DNA from: Pelorhabdus rhamnosifermentans
Lineage (GTDB): Bacteria; Bacillota; Negativicutes; UMGS1260
DNA: 64,000 bases
NCBI RefSeq assembly: GCF_018835585.1
Contig: NZ_JAHGVE010000001.1
Coordinates: 496,001-560,000 of the forward strand
Direction of reading: 5' to 3'
Shown: piece by piece, positions 53,112 to 61,334 of the stretch
Layout of the letters: every line of letters starts with the position of its first letter
Position numbering within the stretch: position 1 is the stretch's first letter
Translations under genes and position numbers: made by a program
The notes under the pieces: generated by a model
The model's database searches: none
What the model saw: only the letters and a program-made list of their open reading frames with translations
What the model was told of the DNA's origin: nothing

Positions 53112-54830
53112 ATGGTCAATTTAACCATAGATGGACTTAAAGTTCAAGTTCCAAACGGTTCTACGATACTCGAAGCTTCTCAGCAGCTGGGAATAAAGAT
53201 TCCTACCTTATGCTATCATCCTGAACTTCGACCGGCTGGTGCCTGTCGGATCTGTATGGTGGAAGTTCAAGGAGCGCGTTCGCTTGCGGCTTCCTGCGTT
53301 TATCCCGTTAACGAGGGCATGGTCGTTCACACGAACACTCCCAATGTGAGAGAAGCCAGGCGGACCGTGGTAGAATTACTATTAGCCAATCATCCAACCG
53401 ATTGTTTATCCTGTCAGAAAAACTTACATTGTGAGTTACAGACAATTGCTGCGGAATTGGGAATTCGCGATCTACCTTATGAGGGTGAGCGCACCGAATA
53501 CCCACTTGACAAAAGTAATCCTTCACTTGTACGAGATCAGACTAAATGTATTAAATGTGGCCGATGTGTCAGGGTGTGCGGTGATCGGCAAGGTGTTCAT
53601 GTTTATAGCTTTGTTAATCGTGGTTTTAATACAACTGTTGCTCCTGCCTTTCAGCAGGGACTTGGCGATGTGGCTTGTACGCTTTGCGGACAGTGCGCTA
53701 CAGTGTGCCCAACAGCGGCAATCGTAGAAAAGGACGATACAAGAGATGTTTGGAAAGCTTTGGGCGATCCAGTTAAATGTGTCGTTGTGCAAACTGCACC
53801 AAGCGTGCGTGTCGCTTTGGGTGAAGCACTCGGACTTCCGACAGCAAGTATTGTTACAGGCAAAATGGTAGCTGCGCTCAGGCGGCTAGGTTTTACTAAG
53901 GTTTTTGACACTGACTTTGGTGCTGATTTGACTATTATGGAAGAAGGACATGAATTAATTCAACGTATTACTCAGGGAGGAACCTTGCCGATGATTACCT
54001 CCTGCAGCCCCGGGTGGGTAAATTTTATCGAGCAAAACTACCCGGATTTGCTTGAGCATCTGTCAACAGCTAAGTCACCGATGCAAATGTTTGGCGCGCT
54101 GGTAAAAACCTATTATGCTGAAAAGTCCGGTATTAATCCAGCTGACATTGTTTCTGTTGCAATCATGCCTTGTACTGCCAAAAAGGCTGAGGCAGCTCGG
54201 CCTGAAATGAATGCCAGCGGCTATCAGGATGTTGATTTTGTTCTCACAACCCGCGAACTAGGCCGAATGATTAAAGAGGCAGGCATCGATTTTGAGCAAC
54301 TGCCTAGCGAAAGTTTTGATGATCCACTTGGCGAGTCAACAGGCGCAGCGATTATTTTCGGTGCCACGGGTGGTGTAATGGAGGCGGCGCTTAGGACTGT
54401 GGCCGAAGTGCTTACAGGAAAAGAGTTATCTCAGTTGGAATATCATGAGGTCCGGGGTCTTGAGGGGATTAAAGAAGCGGTTATTCCCATTGGCGATTTA
54501 ACGGTAAAAGTGGCTGTCGTCCATTCCTTGGCTAAAGCCAGAATGGTTATGGAAAAGATCCGTAGTGGTGAAGTAAATTACCATTTTATCGAAATCATGG
54601 CTTGTCCCGGCGGCTGCATTGGTGGTGGCGGACAGCCGTATCCAGTATCTGAGAAAATTAGAAAACAGCGAATGGCAGCCATTTATGAATGTGACCGTGA
54701 CATGAGCTTGCGTAAATCTCATGAGAACCCATCAATTCAGAAAGTTTATCGTGAATTTCTGGAAAAACCCTTAAGTGCGAAATCCCATAAATTACTTCAT
54801 ACCCACTACCATGCACAAAATAAATTTTAA
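53112..54830 (+). CDS. hydA: [FeFe] hydrogenase catalytic subunit, bifurcating type
   Basis: A 572-residue catalytic subunit. The N-terminal [2Fe-2S] domain uses C34, C45, C48 and C62; the His-ligated cluster H94, C98, C101 and C107; and two [4Fe-4S] clusters CIKCGRCVRVC and CTLCGQCATVC. The H-cluster motifs are TSCSPGW (C298), MPCTAKKAE (C354) and MACPGGCIGGGGQP (C498, C502). The first has Ser where many monomeric enzymes have a second Cys in TSCCP. The frame starts further upstream, but the NuoF gene ends there; ATG 53112 is preferred though AAGGAGGA is 13 bases away. It makes or uses H2 with NADH and ferredoxin. Confidence 0.95.
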   Translation: MVNLTIDGLKVQVPNGSTILEASQQLGIKIPTLCYHPELRPAGACRICMVEVQGARSLAASCVYPVNEGMVVHTNTPNVREARRTVVELLLANHPTDCLSCQKNLHCELQTIAAELGIRDLPYEGERTEYPLDKSNPSLVRDQTKCIKCGRCVRVCGDRQGVHVYSFVNRGFNTTVAPAFQQGLGDVACTLCGQCATVCPTAAIVEKDDTRDVWKALGDPVKCVVVQTAPSVRVALGEALGLPTASIVTGKMVAALRRLGFTKVFDTDFGADLTIMEEGHELIQRITQGGTLPMITSCSPGWVNFIEQNYPDLLEHLSTAKSPMQMFGALVKTYYAEKSGINPADIVSVAIMPCTAKKAEAARPEMNASGYQDVDFVLTTRELGRMIKEAGIDFEQLPSESFDDPLGESTGAAIIFGATGGVMEAALRTVAEVLTGKELSQLEYHEVRGLEGIKEAVIPIGDLTVKVAVVHSLAKARMVMEKIRSGEVNYHFIEIMACPGGCIGGGGQPYPVSEKIRKQRMAAIYECDRDMSLRKSHENPSIQKVYREFLEKPLSAKSHKLLHTHYHAQNKF

Positions 54831-54867
54831 AGACGAACATTTTACTTTTGGTTAATATATTAAAAGA

Positions 54868-54941
54868 AAAACCGTCAAAGTCTGAAAGATAAATTTTTGC
54901 GGCTGTTGCAAAAAAATTTCTGGAAGGGCCTTGACGGTTTT
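54868..54941. terminator. Nested hairpins between convergent operons
   Basis: AAAACCGTCAA (54868-54878) pairs with TTGACGGTTTT (54931-54941), enclosing AAATTTTTGC paired with GCAAAAAAATTT. The T-rich ends on both strands suggest a bidirectional terminator. Confidence 0.7.
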
Positions 54942-54960
54942 CTATAAATGTTATAAAAGG

Positions 54961-54978
54961 AGCGTCCTGAAGGACGCT
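54961..54978 (-). terminator. Small hairpin at the end of the phosphatase gene
   Basis: AGCGTCCT and AGGACGCT pair around GA, eight bases before the reverse-strand stop codon region. Confidence 0.5.
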
Positions 54979-54985
54979 TACTCAG

Positions 54986-56137
54986 TCAGAACTTTTCTAA
55001 GGTAACTTGTTTGCCGATCGATTCCAGTTTGGTACATAACTTATCCAAAACATGATTCTTGATATTTATCTGCGAAGGAAGAATTGGGTTTTGATGCGCA
55101 GGATTCACCGCCATACCGGCTAAAATATCAATCTTATCCGCTTCCAACATAAGACGCGCCATCAGAGTTGCTCCATCCTGAAATGACATGTCGCTTAACC
55201 TGCGCCTGTCATCTAAACGCTCAATCACCGCTGTTAAGGTCAATACTCCCTCGGTTACTAAATCTATTCCTTCAATCTTAGCTGTCGGCGGCACTTCCGG
55301 GTCAAGGTTGGACAAATCTACCTTCACTGATTTGCCAGTAATTCGTCCCACAATATTTGCAGTAGTCCCACCGGAAACCACCTTTTTTCCAGGCACTTGC
55401 AAAAATCTATTTACCACTCGTTCATCCATGAATTTATCAACAGGCGGACCAGTAAATAAAGTGAGCTGCCTCTGACGGCGAAGCTTCACTGCAACGACTG
55501 TCGAATCGTCTCCCGGTCGACCAAGATAGTACCCGTTGCAGCAGTTTAAAATTCCTTCGGCTACTTCAGACGCATTACAACGACTTGAATAGTTCAAGGC
55601 AAGCTGGTTGGATATGCCCTGCCAACTCCATCCCAGTTTTAGCAAACCTCCAATGCCTGCATGAATCACGCCGTCACTTACAATGATGATAAAATCATTT
55701 TCCTGTAACGCGAGATAACCTTCTCTGACAGTTTTACCTGCAACAACCTTTTCATGAGTTGGAAATGGGATCACATGGCCGTTACGTAACAAAAAAGATG
55801 CCGGGCTGTCATATTCTACAACTGTGGTTTTACCGTCAATGTGCAGTTTTACAATATGGAGAGTGGAATAGGCGATTTTCCGTTCACGGCAAACGGGTAG
55901 TGTTTGGGCGATAGTATTGACTACCTCTTCCAAAGGTATACCGTGTTTGAGCAGCGAAGACGCTATTTTCGTCGTTAAGGTTGCAAGTATATTCGCTTTG
56001 ACGCCGCTGCCCAGACCGTCGGAAACTACAATAGTGGTTGTATCGCCGACTTGGCTTACTTCTACCTTATCTCCGCATAATTCCTCGCCGGATTTGGATA
56101 ACTGCGCTACAGCCACCTCCGCATGTAGTCGGTGCAT
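54986..56137 (-). CDS. SpoIIE-type (PP2C) serine phosphatase linked to a sensory hydrogenase
   Basis: A 383-residue protein whose first 220 residues match the SpoIIE/PP2C phosphatase domain: GDKVEVSQVGDTTTIVVSDGLGSG with the metal Asp residues, FIIIVSDGVIHAG and GRPGDDSTVVAVKL with the later Asp. The remaining 160 residues have no assigned domain. It overlaps the stop codon of the sensory hydrogenase gene by one base (TGATG), which implies translational coupling. PP2C phosphatases are known neighbours of group C sensory [FeFe] hydrogenases and are thought to be output modules for H2 sensing. Its target is unknown. Confidence 0.85.
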   Translation of the reverse strand: MHRLHAEVAVAQLSKSGEELCGDKVEVSQVGDTTTIVVSDGLGSGVKANILATLTTKIASSLLKHGIPLEEVVNTIAQTLPVCRERKIAYSTLHIVKLHIDGKTTVVEYDSPASFLLRNGHVIPFPTHEKVVAGKTVREGYLALQENDFIIIVSDGVIHAGIGGLLKLGWSWQGISNQLALNYSSRCNASEVAEGILNCCNGYYLGRPGDDSTVVAVKLRRQRQLTLFTGPPVDKFMDERVVNRFLQVPGKKVVSGGTTANIVGRITGKSVKVDLSNLDPEVPPTAKIEGIDLVTEGVLTLTAVIERLDDRRRLSDMSFQDGATLMARLMLEADKIDILAGMAVNPAHQNPILPSQINIKNHVLDKLCTKLESIGKQVTLEKF

Positions 56138-57831
56138 CAGTTTTCCTCCTTCGCCTTCAGTAATCCGATAAGTTCAAACAAGGCCGCTTTCGTTTCTGCA
56201 GTCGTCTCTCCAAGTAACCCGGCAATTTCTTGGGCTACTTGCATTTGTTTGTTGATGATTTCGGACGCTTTTTCCACTGTTTGGTGTTTCATCTGTTCTA
56301 ATTCGCGAGAATGCTTTTCCTGGATGGTAATATCCGTCATGAAAATGAGGATAAGATTATGCTCATTAACGGGAATGATTACTTGATTGGTTACCACTCC
56401 GCTGGTGGTCACTCTTACTCGCCGATCAATGACTTTCTGGCCTGCTTGAGCAGCGCTTACAATACTAGAACAATTCATAAATTCAGCCAAATTTCGGCCT
56501 TTGACGTTTTCCTTTCGGTGATCGAATATCTTTTCCGCCGCCGGGTTAAATTCCTGAATCAGCAGCTTATCATTGACCACAATAATTGCGTTCAATGAGT
56601 TATCCACTATGATATTAGCAAAGGATTCAGCTTTCAAGCGCATATAGGGCACACAAGTGTCGATAGTTGTCAAGCCCTGGCATACGGCAATCGCCTTTTC
56701 TCTGCAAGAGTTAAAACCACAGGCACCGCAATTTTTCTCATCTTGTCTGGTATTCTTTCCCGTTTGTTGAAGCACCTGACGTATTTGTTTCTCCGATGGC
56801 ATGTTTTCTTTAAAAGGCTTAGCGGTATGCTCGCGCTGGAAACCAAACGTGTCCGGCGTGTTCTGCCACGCCGAAACATGTCCACTGACGGCAAATTCTA
56901 AAACCTTCAGCCTTTTTGCAGGCGAGCATTTGTCGGTGCCGCACGCCGGACCGTCGATACAGCCACCGCTACAAGCAAGTGCTTCAATAAACCGGGGAGC
57001 AATTTCTTTACGGCCTAACGCGTCAAAGACCGTCATGCATTTGTCCAGTCCATCGACAGCAATAATATTAGTAGCGGTTTGTTCGCTACGCGTAAAAGAT
57101 TTCAAAACCCCACCAGCCACTGGATAGTAACGTGATCTTCTCGACGCCCTTTTTGTCTGCAGTGTGTTGACGCCAGGCAACCGGTTATCCTGTTCGGCAA
57201 GCCAATGTTTTAGCTGTTCAAAGGTAATTACTGCGTCGACTTGGCTGCAAGGTTCATCCTGTTCGGCGATCTTGGCAATGCAAGGTCCAGCAAAAACGAC
57301 TACTACATCTTTATCAAAACGCTCTTTTAACATTCGGGCATGGACCTGCATGGGTGACATGACTGGGGCCAAATTGCCGATTAACTGAGGATAATATTTT
57401 TTTATGGTATTCACAATCACCGGACAACACGCAGAAATCACAGGCTTATCGGTCATTTGTAGCAATTGCGAGTAAACCTGTGATACGGCCTCGGCACCTA
57501 CCGCAGTTTCTTCCACCGCACTAAATCCTAGCCCCAGCAATCTTTCCCATAGCTGCTCGGGACTATATTCAGAGAAAGACGCGATAAAAGAGGGGGCTAG
57601 ACTTAAGATCGCTCGCCGGTTAGAACTGATAATTTCCTTCACCTTGGCAATCTGGTCTTCGACTTGCTTGGCTTTTTGTGGGCATTCCACCACGCAATTG
57701 CCACATAAAATACATTTATCTTCAATTACATGGGCCTGACCCTTTTCGATGCCAATCGCTTTCACAGGGCAATTGCGCATACAGCGATGGCAATCCTGGC
57801 AATTCGCTTGCTGGGTTACTATGATCCTCAT
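56137..57831 (-). CDS. Sensory-type [FeFe] hydrogenase with PAS domain (HydS-like, group C)
   Basis: A 564-residue protein. Residues 1-55 carry two [4Fe-4S] motifs (C11-C14-C17-C21 and C40-C43-C46-C50). The hydrogenase-like domain has the four H-cluster Cys in altered motifs: SACCP (C135), GPCIAK (C184) and ACSGGC (C287, C291). A NCGACGFNSC...C motif (C368, C371, C376, C384) binds another cluster, and a PAS domain (about 403-500) leads to a C-terminal helix. Group C enzymes with this layout are regarded as H2 or redox sensors rather than bulk catalysts. The phosphatase downstream would be the output. Confidence 0.88.
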   Translation of the reverse strand: MRIIVTQQANCQDCHRCMRNCPVKAIGIEKGQAHVIEDKCILCGNCVVECPQKAKQVEDQIAKVKEIISSNRRAILSLAPSFIASFSEYSPEQLWERLLGLGFSAVEETAVGAEAVSQVYSQLLQMTDKPVISACCPVIVNTIKKYYPQLIGNLAPVMSPMQVHARMLKERFDKDVVVVFAGPCIAKIAEQDEPCSQVDAVITFEQLKHWLAEQDNRLPGVNTLQTKRASRRSRYYPVAGGVLKSFTRSEQTATNIIAVDGLDKCMTVFDALGRKEIAPRFIEALACSGGCIDGPACGTDKCSPAKRLKVLEFAVSGHVSAWQNTPDTFGFQREHTAKPFKENMPSEKQIRQVLQQTGKNTRQDEKNCGACGFNSCREKAIAVCQGLTTIDTCVPYMRLKAESFANIIVDNSLNAIIVVNDKLLIQEFNPAAEKIFDHRKENVKGRNLAEFMNCSSIVSAAQAGQKVIDRRVRVTTSGVVTNQVIIPVNEHNLILIFMTDITIQEKHSRELEQMKHQTVEKASEIINKQMQVAQEIAGLLGETTAETKAALFELIGLLKAKEEN

Positions 57832-58079
57832 GAAAAATCACCTTCCAGCACTTTTTCACGAAAAATATCATAAACTCTTTCTTTGGTCACGTTAGTAATG
57901 ATCTCGTCATTAATTTTTATGACTACTCCTTTAGTACATTGTCCCCGACAGAAGTTTCCTTCTAAATCAATTTTTCCTGCTACTTGGTATTTTTCAATTA
58001 AGTTAATAAAAGCAAGCAATACGTCTTGTGCCCCCCGAAGGTGGCAAGCACTCCCAACGCAGATTGATATGTGAGTCAT
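57828..58079 (-). CDS. Small thioredoxin-like [2Fe-2S] protein of the sensory hydrogenase operon
   Basis: An 83-residue ferredoxin-like protein with CVGSACHLRGA and CRGQCTKG, the four Cys ligands of the thioredoxin-like [2Fe-2S] family. It resembles the C-terminal half of HydC/NuoE. It overlaps the next gene by four bases. The longer frame starts at GTG 58112; GAGAGG before ATG 58079 favours the shorter form. It probably supplies or receives electrons from the sensory hydrogenase. Confidence 0.85.
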   Translation of the reverse strand: MTHISICVGSACHLRGAQDVLLAFINLIEKYQVAGKIDLEGNFCRGQCTKGVVIKINDEIITNVTKERVYDIFREKVLEGDFS

Positions 58080-58112
58080 AATACCTCTCTTATTGATTGT
58101 TATTTTTTTCAC

Positions 58113-58279
58113 ATGATCAGCATTTTTACATCCTGTATATTATAGGAAAAACCATGCGAATGAATCTGTAATAAGATCTAATTCTATAGTAAATTAGCAA
58201 TTCCCTGCTCTTAATAATTCACCCTTGTCAAATTTGATTTTGTGGAGGAGGTAAAGAGCATTATGAGGGCGACAAGCCA
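58113..58279. other. Intergenic region before the reverse sensory operon
   Basis: On the minus strand TATAAT (58139-58144) is a possible -10 box without a good -35. No gene is visible. Confidence 0.35.
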
Positions 58280-58675
58280 ATGAAGCCTTTAGAAAGATTT
58301 ATATACCCTTCCATGGCTTATCAGATTTGCCGAATCCCCTCGGAGTGGTATCGCTCGCCGATATCTGTAATGACAAAAGATGTCGAAATTGGTATAATAT
58401 AATATCTAAAACTTAGCGGAACCTCTGTTTTTTACAGCTATTCCGCAACCGGCTATTTTGACCTATGGTCTTATGTTTTTGATTTTATTAAGGCAATTAA
58501 AGTATCAGTCACATCTGGGCAGCGCCTTTATCGCCGCCGGCGATGATGTACTGCGTCTTGTGGCCTCGGTACTCCAAAACGTAACTGGGGGGGAAGGGCT
58601 AGCTCTTTGTTACCATCAGTATCGGGGTTGCCGAACGCAGTCGCTAACGCGATCTTTATCTATAACTAAATCAAG
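58280..58675 (+). pseudogene. Decayed gene with GGDEF-like motif remnants
   Basis: Three pieces in two frames seem to belong together: MKPLERFIYPSMAYQI with EWYRSPISVMTKDVEIG (58280-58402), then GYFDLWSYVFDFIKAIK (from 58448), then, one frame over, FIAAGDDVLRLVASVLQ (from about 58500). The last resembles the AAGDxVLR segment of diguanylate cyclase GGDEF domains. Stops and frame changes show the gene is not functional. Family assignment is tentative. Confidence 0.45.
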
Positions 58676-58687
58676 GTGGAGTATTTG

Positions 58688-59641
58688 ATGTATATATATA
58701 TGGATGTAGCCTTGAAATTTTCTTGTAGGGCTTGCGGTAAATGCTGTCGTAATGATTGGCAGGTAACTGTTGATGAGGAGAGTTATCAGCGTAACGCCGA
58801 GTTGTTTTTGAAGGTAGGGGCGCAAGCTGAGTTTCAGCGAGCTTTTGTTCCACTTCAAGGGCGAAAAAGTCTAGAAGAATATGCGTATATTGCCAAGAGG
58901 CCAGGTGGAGGGTGCTGGTTTCTTACTGCTGACAATCTGTGCAGATTGCAGCAGCAAGCAGGCCATAGCCATCTAGATGCTGTTTGCCAGATCTTTCCCC
59001 GTTATCCTATGAATACTGCTCGTGGTATAGAACTAACACTTAGCTTCAGCTGCCCGTCGGTGTTAAAGATGGTTAGCCGTATTGAGCCATTGACGATTAT
59101 TCGTTCTGATCATGCACTATTGGATTTTACTCCCAGCGCCTATGCTGTGGATGTTTATCCCAGCCAGCAGCCTTTATTTTCACCACTACGTCATTATTTT
59201 GAATTGGAGCAACATTTTATTGATATTTTGCAGTGTCGGGGAATGACAATTGTTGAACGCTTAAATCTAATGCAGGCGACAATCGACGCAGTCATGACAC
59301 TAAAACATGATGAACATTTTAACCGCAATCTTACCAGTCTGCTTTACCATAACTATGATTTGCTAGATGATGCGCTAGAGCCGGTACGAACGGACTGCTA
59401 TACACCCGATATTTTGCTCGAACACTTTCTCGTTAACTTTGTCTTCAAAAAACCTTTTTATACTTATGGCTTGCGGCGCAGCTTGTTGATACTGGAGCAT
59501 ATCTGGCGGTATATTGAGAGCATTCGCAAGCAGGCAATAGATGAGATCACTGATATGGAATTTACGGAAAAGGCAATAAGGGATGTGGAATTCCAATATG
59601 GTCATAATCGTCGTGCGCTATTGCAGCAGATCAAATGCTGA
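58688..59641 (+). CDS. FliB/YkgJ-like Fe-S protein (flagellin lysine-N-methylase family)
   Basis: A 317-residue protein with the CxxCxxCC-type motif FSCRACGKCCRNDW near the N terminus, GGGCWFLTADNLCRLQ and AVCQIFPRYPM, the Cys ligands of a YkgJ-type cluster. In Salmonella, FliB of this family methylates flagellin lysines. No flagellar gene lies in the window, so the substrate may be another protein or a distant flagellin. AAGGTGGAG before ATG 58688 sets the start 12 bases inside the longest frame. Confidence 0.8.
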   Translation: MYIYMDVALKFSCRACGKCCRNDWQVTVDEESYQRNAELFLKVGAQAEFQRAFVPLQGRKSLEEYAYIAKRPGGGCWFLTADNLCRLQQQAGHSHLDAVCQIFPRYPMNTARGIELTLSFSCPSVLKMVSRIEPLTIIRSDHALLDFTPSAYAVDVYPSQQPLFSPLRHYFELEQHFIDILQCRGMTIVERLNLMQATIDAVMTLKHDEHFNRNLTSLLYHNYDLLDDALEPVRTDCYTPDILLEHFLVNFVFKKPFYTYGLRRSLLILEHIWRYIESIRKQAIDEITDMEFTEKAIRDVEFQYGHNRRALLQQIKC

Positions 59642-59706
59642 TATAATGGCATGTAATCAATTTTGGGGTACTGTTTATTTTCTAGGAAAAAAATCATTGG
59701 CGGAAC

Positions 59707-59735
59707 TTGACAATATATTATGATTATAAGATAAT
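59707..59735 (+). promoter_or_regulatory. arsR promoter
   Basis: TTGACA (59707-59712) and GATAAT (59730-59735) are 17 bases apart. Confidence 0.75.
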
Positions 59736-59754
59736 AACTATATACTTATAGTTA
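59735..59754. promoter_or_regulatory. 8-bp perfect inverted repeat, ArsR operator
   Basis: TAACTATA and TATAGTTA flank TACT immediately after the -10 box of arsR. A related site lies after the gene at 60138-60155. Confidence 0.7.
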
Positions 59755-59766
59755 AGAGGTATATTA

Positions 59767-60117
59767 ATGATAAATCATTTGAAGACCATGGCCGAAGTCC
59801 TTAAATCTCTCGGGGACGAGAAAAGACTAAAAATAATAAAAATGCTTGCTTCAAATGTTAATGAAGTCTTTTGCGTTACTGATGTGGCTCAACAACTTGG
59901 CGTTTCTCAACCTGCTGCGTCTCAACACATAAAGATTTTAAAGAATATTGGAATTCTTGAGGAAAACCGAAGAGGTTTTAGAGTCTTCTATACAATTAAT
60001 TTGGATGTATTGAATGAATACAAAAAGGATATAGATGAACTGTTTAAAAAGGCCTTTGAGAAATGCCAATATGATTTCTCTTGTGATAAATGTCCTTATA
60101 ATAACAAGTGTCAATAA
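59767..60117 (+). CDS. ArsR/SmtB-family regulator with Cys-rich C-terminal tail
   Basis: A 116-residue winged-helix regulator: LKSLGDEKRLKIIKMLA, CVTDVAQQLGVSQPAASQHIKIL as recognition helix and GFRVFYTIN as wing. The tail carries C100, C106, C109 and C115 (spacing CX5CX2CX5C), with a further Cys at 36. The tail could bind a metal ion or an Fe-S cluster, making it the sensor. Palindromes on both sides of the gene suggest that it represses itself and the downstream Fe-S protein. Confidence 0.88.
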   Translation: MINHLKTMAEVLKSLGDEKRLKIIKMLASNVNEVFCVTDVAQQLGVSQPAASQHIKILKNIGILEENRRGFRVFYTINLDVLNEYKKDIDELFKKAFEKCQYDFSCDKCPYNNKCQ

Positions 60118-60137
60118 ACGAAATATTGCGTCTTAAC

Positions 60138-60155
60138 TATAAGTGTATGCTTATA
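60138..60155. promoter_or_regulatory. Second ArsR-like site upstream of the QueG-like gene
   Basis: TATAAG and CTTATA flank TGTATG. AACTATAAGTGTATGCTT matches the reverse complement of the first operator in 14 of 18 positions. Confidence 0.6.
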
Positions 60156-60263
60156 TTCTTATGATATAGCTCCTCACCGAGAGGCTATAGCGAATAAAAA
60201 CACTGATATGATATTATTTAATAAATTTTGGATAAATATGCTATTGGAGGAAGAAAAATTATT

Positions 60264-61301
60264 ATGATAAATGTTAATAATATCGAAGAATTAATTAAAA
60301 AGAAAGCTTTGGAATTAGGCTATGAAGCCTGCGGCATAATCAAAGTAGACGAAATGAAAGGCTATGCCGAAAGGCTTAATGAAAATGTTAAACTTTTTCC
60401 GGAATTGAAATCTTTGTATAAAACGCTGCTCTCTCTATATGCCGTACCTCAAGAATCCCATGAATGGGCCAAATCAATCATTATTTGCGTTAGCCGGTAT
60501 GGCCAATACAGACTTGATCATATTAGCAGCCAGATTGGCAAACATTATTGGTTTGATACAAGGAAGGATAAGAATACGGAAGAGTATAATAATAGGATTT
60601 TGTTTGATAATTATTTAAATAGTTTAGGGCTAAAGGCTTTTAGAGATTCAGTAGGCTTTGGAACAACTGCCTACAAGTCGGCGGCGCAAAAAGCGGGACT
60701 TGGAATTATTAGGAAAAACAGCCTGTTCTATACCCAAAAAAGTGGTTCTTGGGTGATTATGGACAGCTGGCTGGTTGATAAAGAAATGGAATTAATAAAT
60801 ACTCCTTCTCTAAAATTCTGCCCTGATGGTTGCACTAAATGCCAAGATGCCTGTAAAACCAAAGCTTTAAAGCCTTATGCTGTGAATGCATATAAGTGTA
60901 TAACTTTCTTAACCAGCATTGCCGATGATTTACCGCCGGAGAAGTTAAGAGAAAAAATAGGCGGCTGTATTTATGGTTGCGACGCCTGTCAAGATGTTTG
61001 CCCCATGAATAAAAATTGCTTAAGTGAGGAAGAAGATTTTCCGGATGTAAAAAAAATAGCTGAGTATATGTCTTTAGAAAATGTATTTAATATGGACGAT
61101 AAAATTTTTAGAGAAATCATCCAACCAAAATTTTGGTATATCAGGGAAAAAAATCTTTGGAAATGGAAAGTTAATTCTATTATTGCAATGGCAAATAATT
61201 TCGAAGCTAAATACGTAAAATATCTAAAAAGCGCTTGTGATGATGAACACGAAAAAGTAAGAGAGATCGCTAAGTGGGCTTGCGCAAAATCGGATATTTA
61301 G
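60264..61301 (+). CDS. QueG-like protein with two [4Fe-4S] clusters
   Basis: A 345-residue protein related to epoxyqueuosine reductase. LGYEACGIIKVDEMKGYAERL at the N terminus matches the cobalamin-binding region, VGFGTTAYKSAAQKAGLG the central part, and CTKCQDACKTKAL with CIYGCDACQDVCPMN the double [4Fe-4S] ferredoxin domain. A HEAT-like helical tail follows. QueG makes queuosine in tRNA. Here the gene stands alone next to an ArsR regulator, so it may be a stress-induced relative with another reductive role. The spacing from GGAGGA to ATG 60264 is long. Confidence 0.75.
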   Translation: MINVNNIEELIKKKALELGYEACGIIKVDEMKGYAERLNENVKLFPELKSLYKTLLSLYAVPQESHEWAKSIIICVSRYGQYRLDHISSQIGKHYWFDTRKDKNTEEYNNRILFDNYLNSLGLKAFRDSVGFGTTAYKSAAQKAGLGIIRKNSLFYTQKSGSWVIMDSWLVDKEMELINTPSLKFCPDGCTKCQDACKTKALKPYAVNAYKCITFLTSIADDLPPEKLREKIGGCIYGCDACQDVCPMNKNCLSEEEDFPDVKKIAEYMSLENVFNMDDKIFREIIQPKFWYIREKNLWKWKVNSIIAMANNFEAKYVKYLKSACDDEHEKVREIAKWACAKSDI

Positions 61302-61334
61302 AAAGAAAATGATAATTAAAATTGATGAGCAGGT

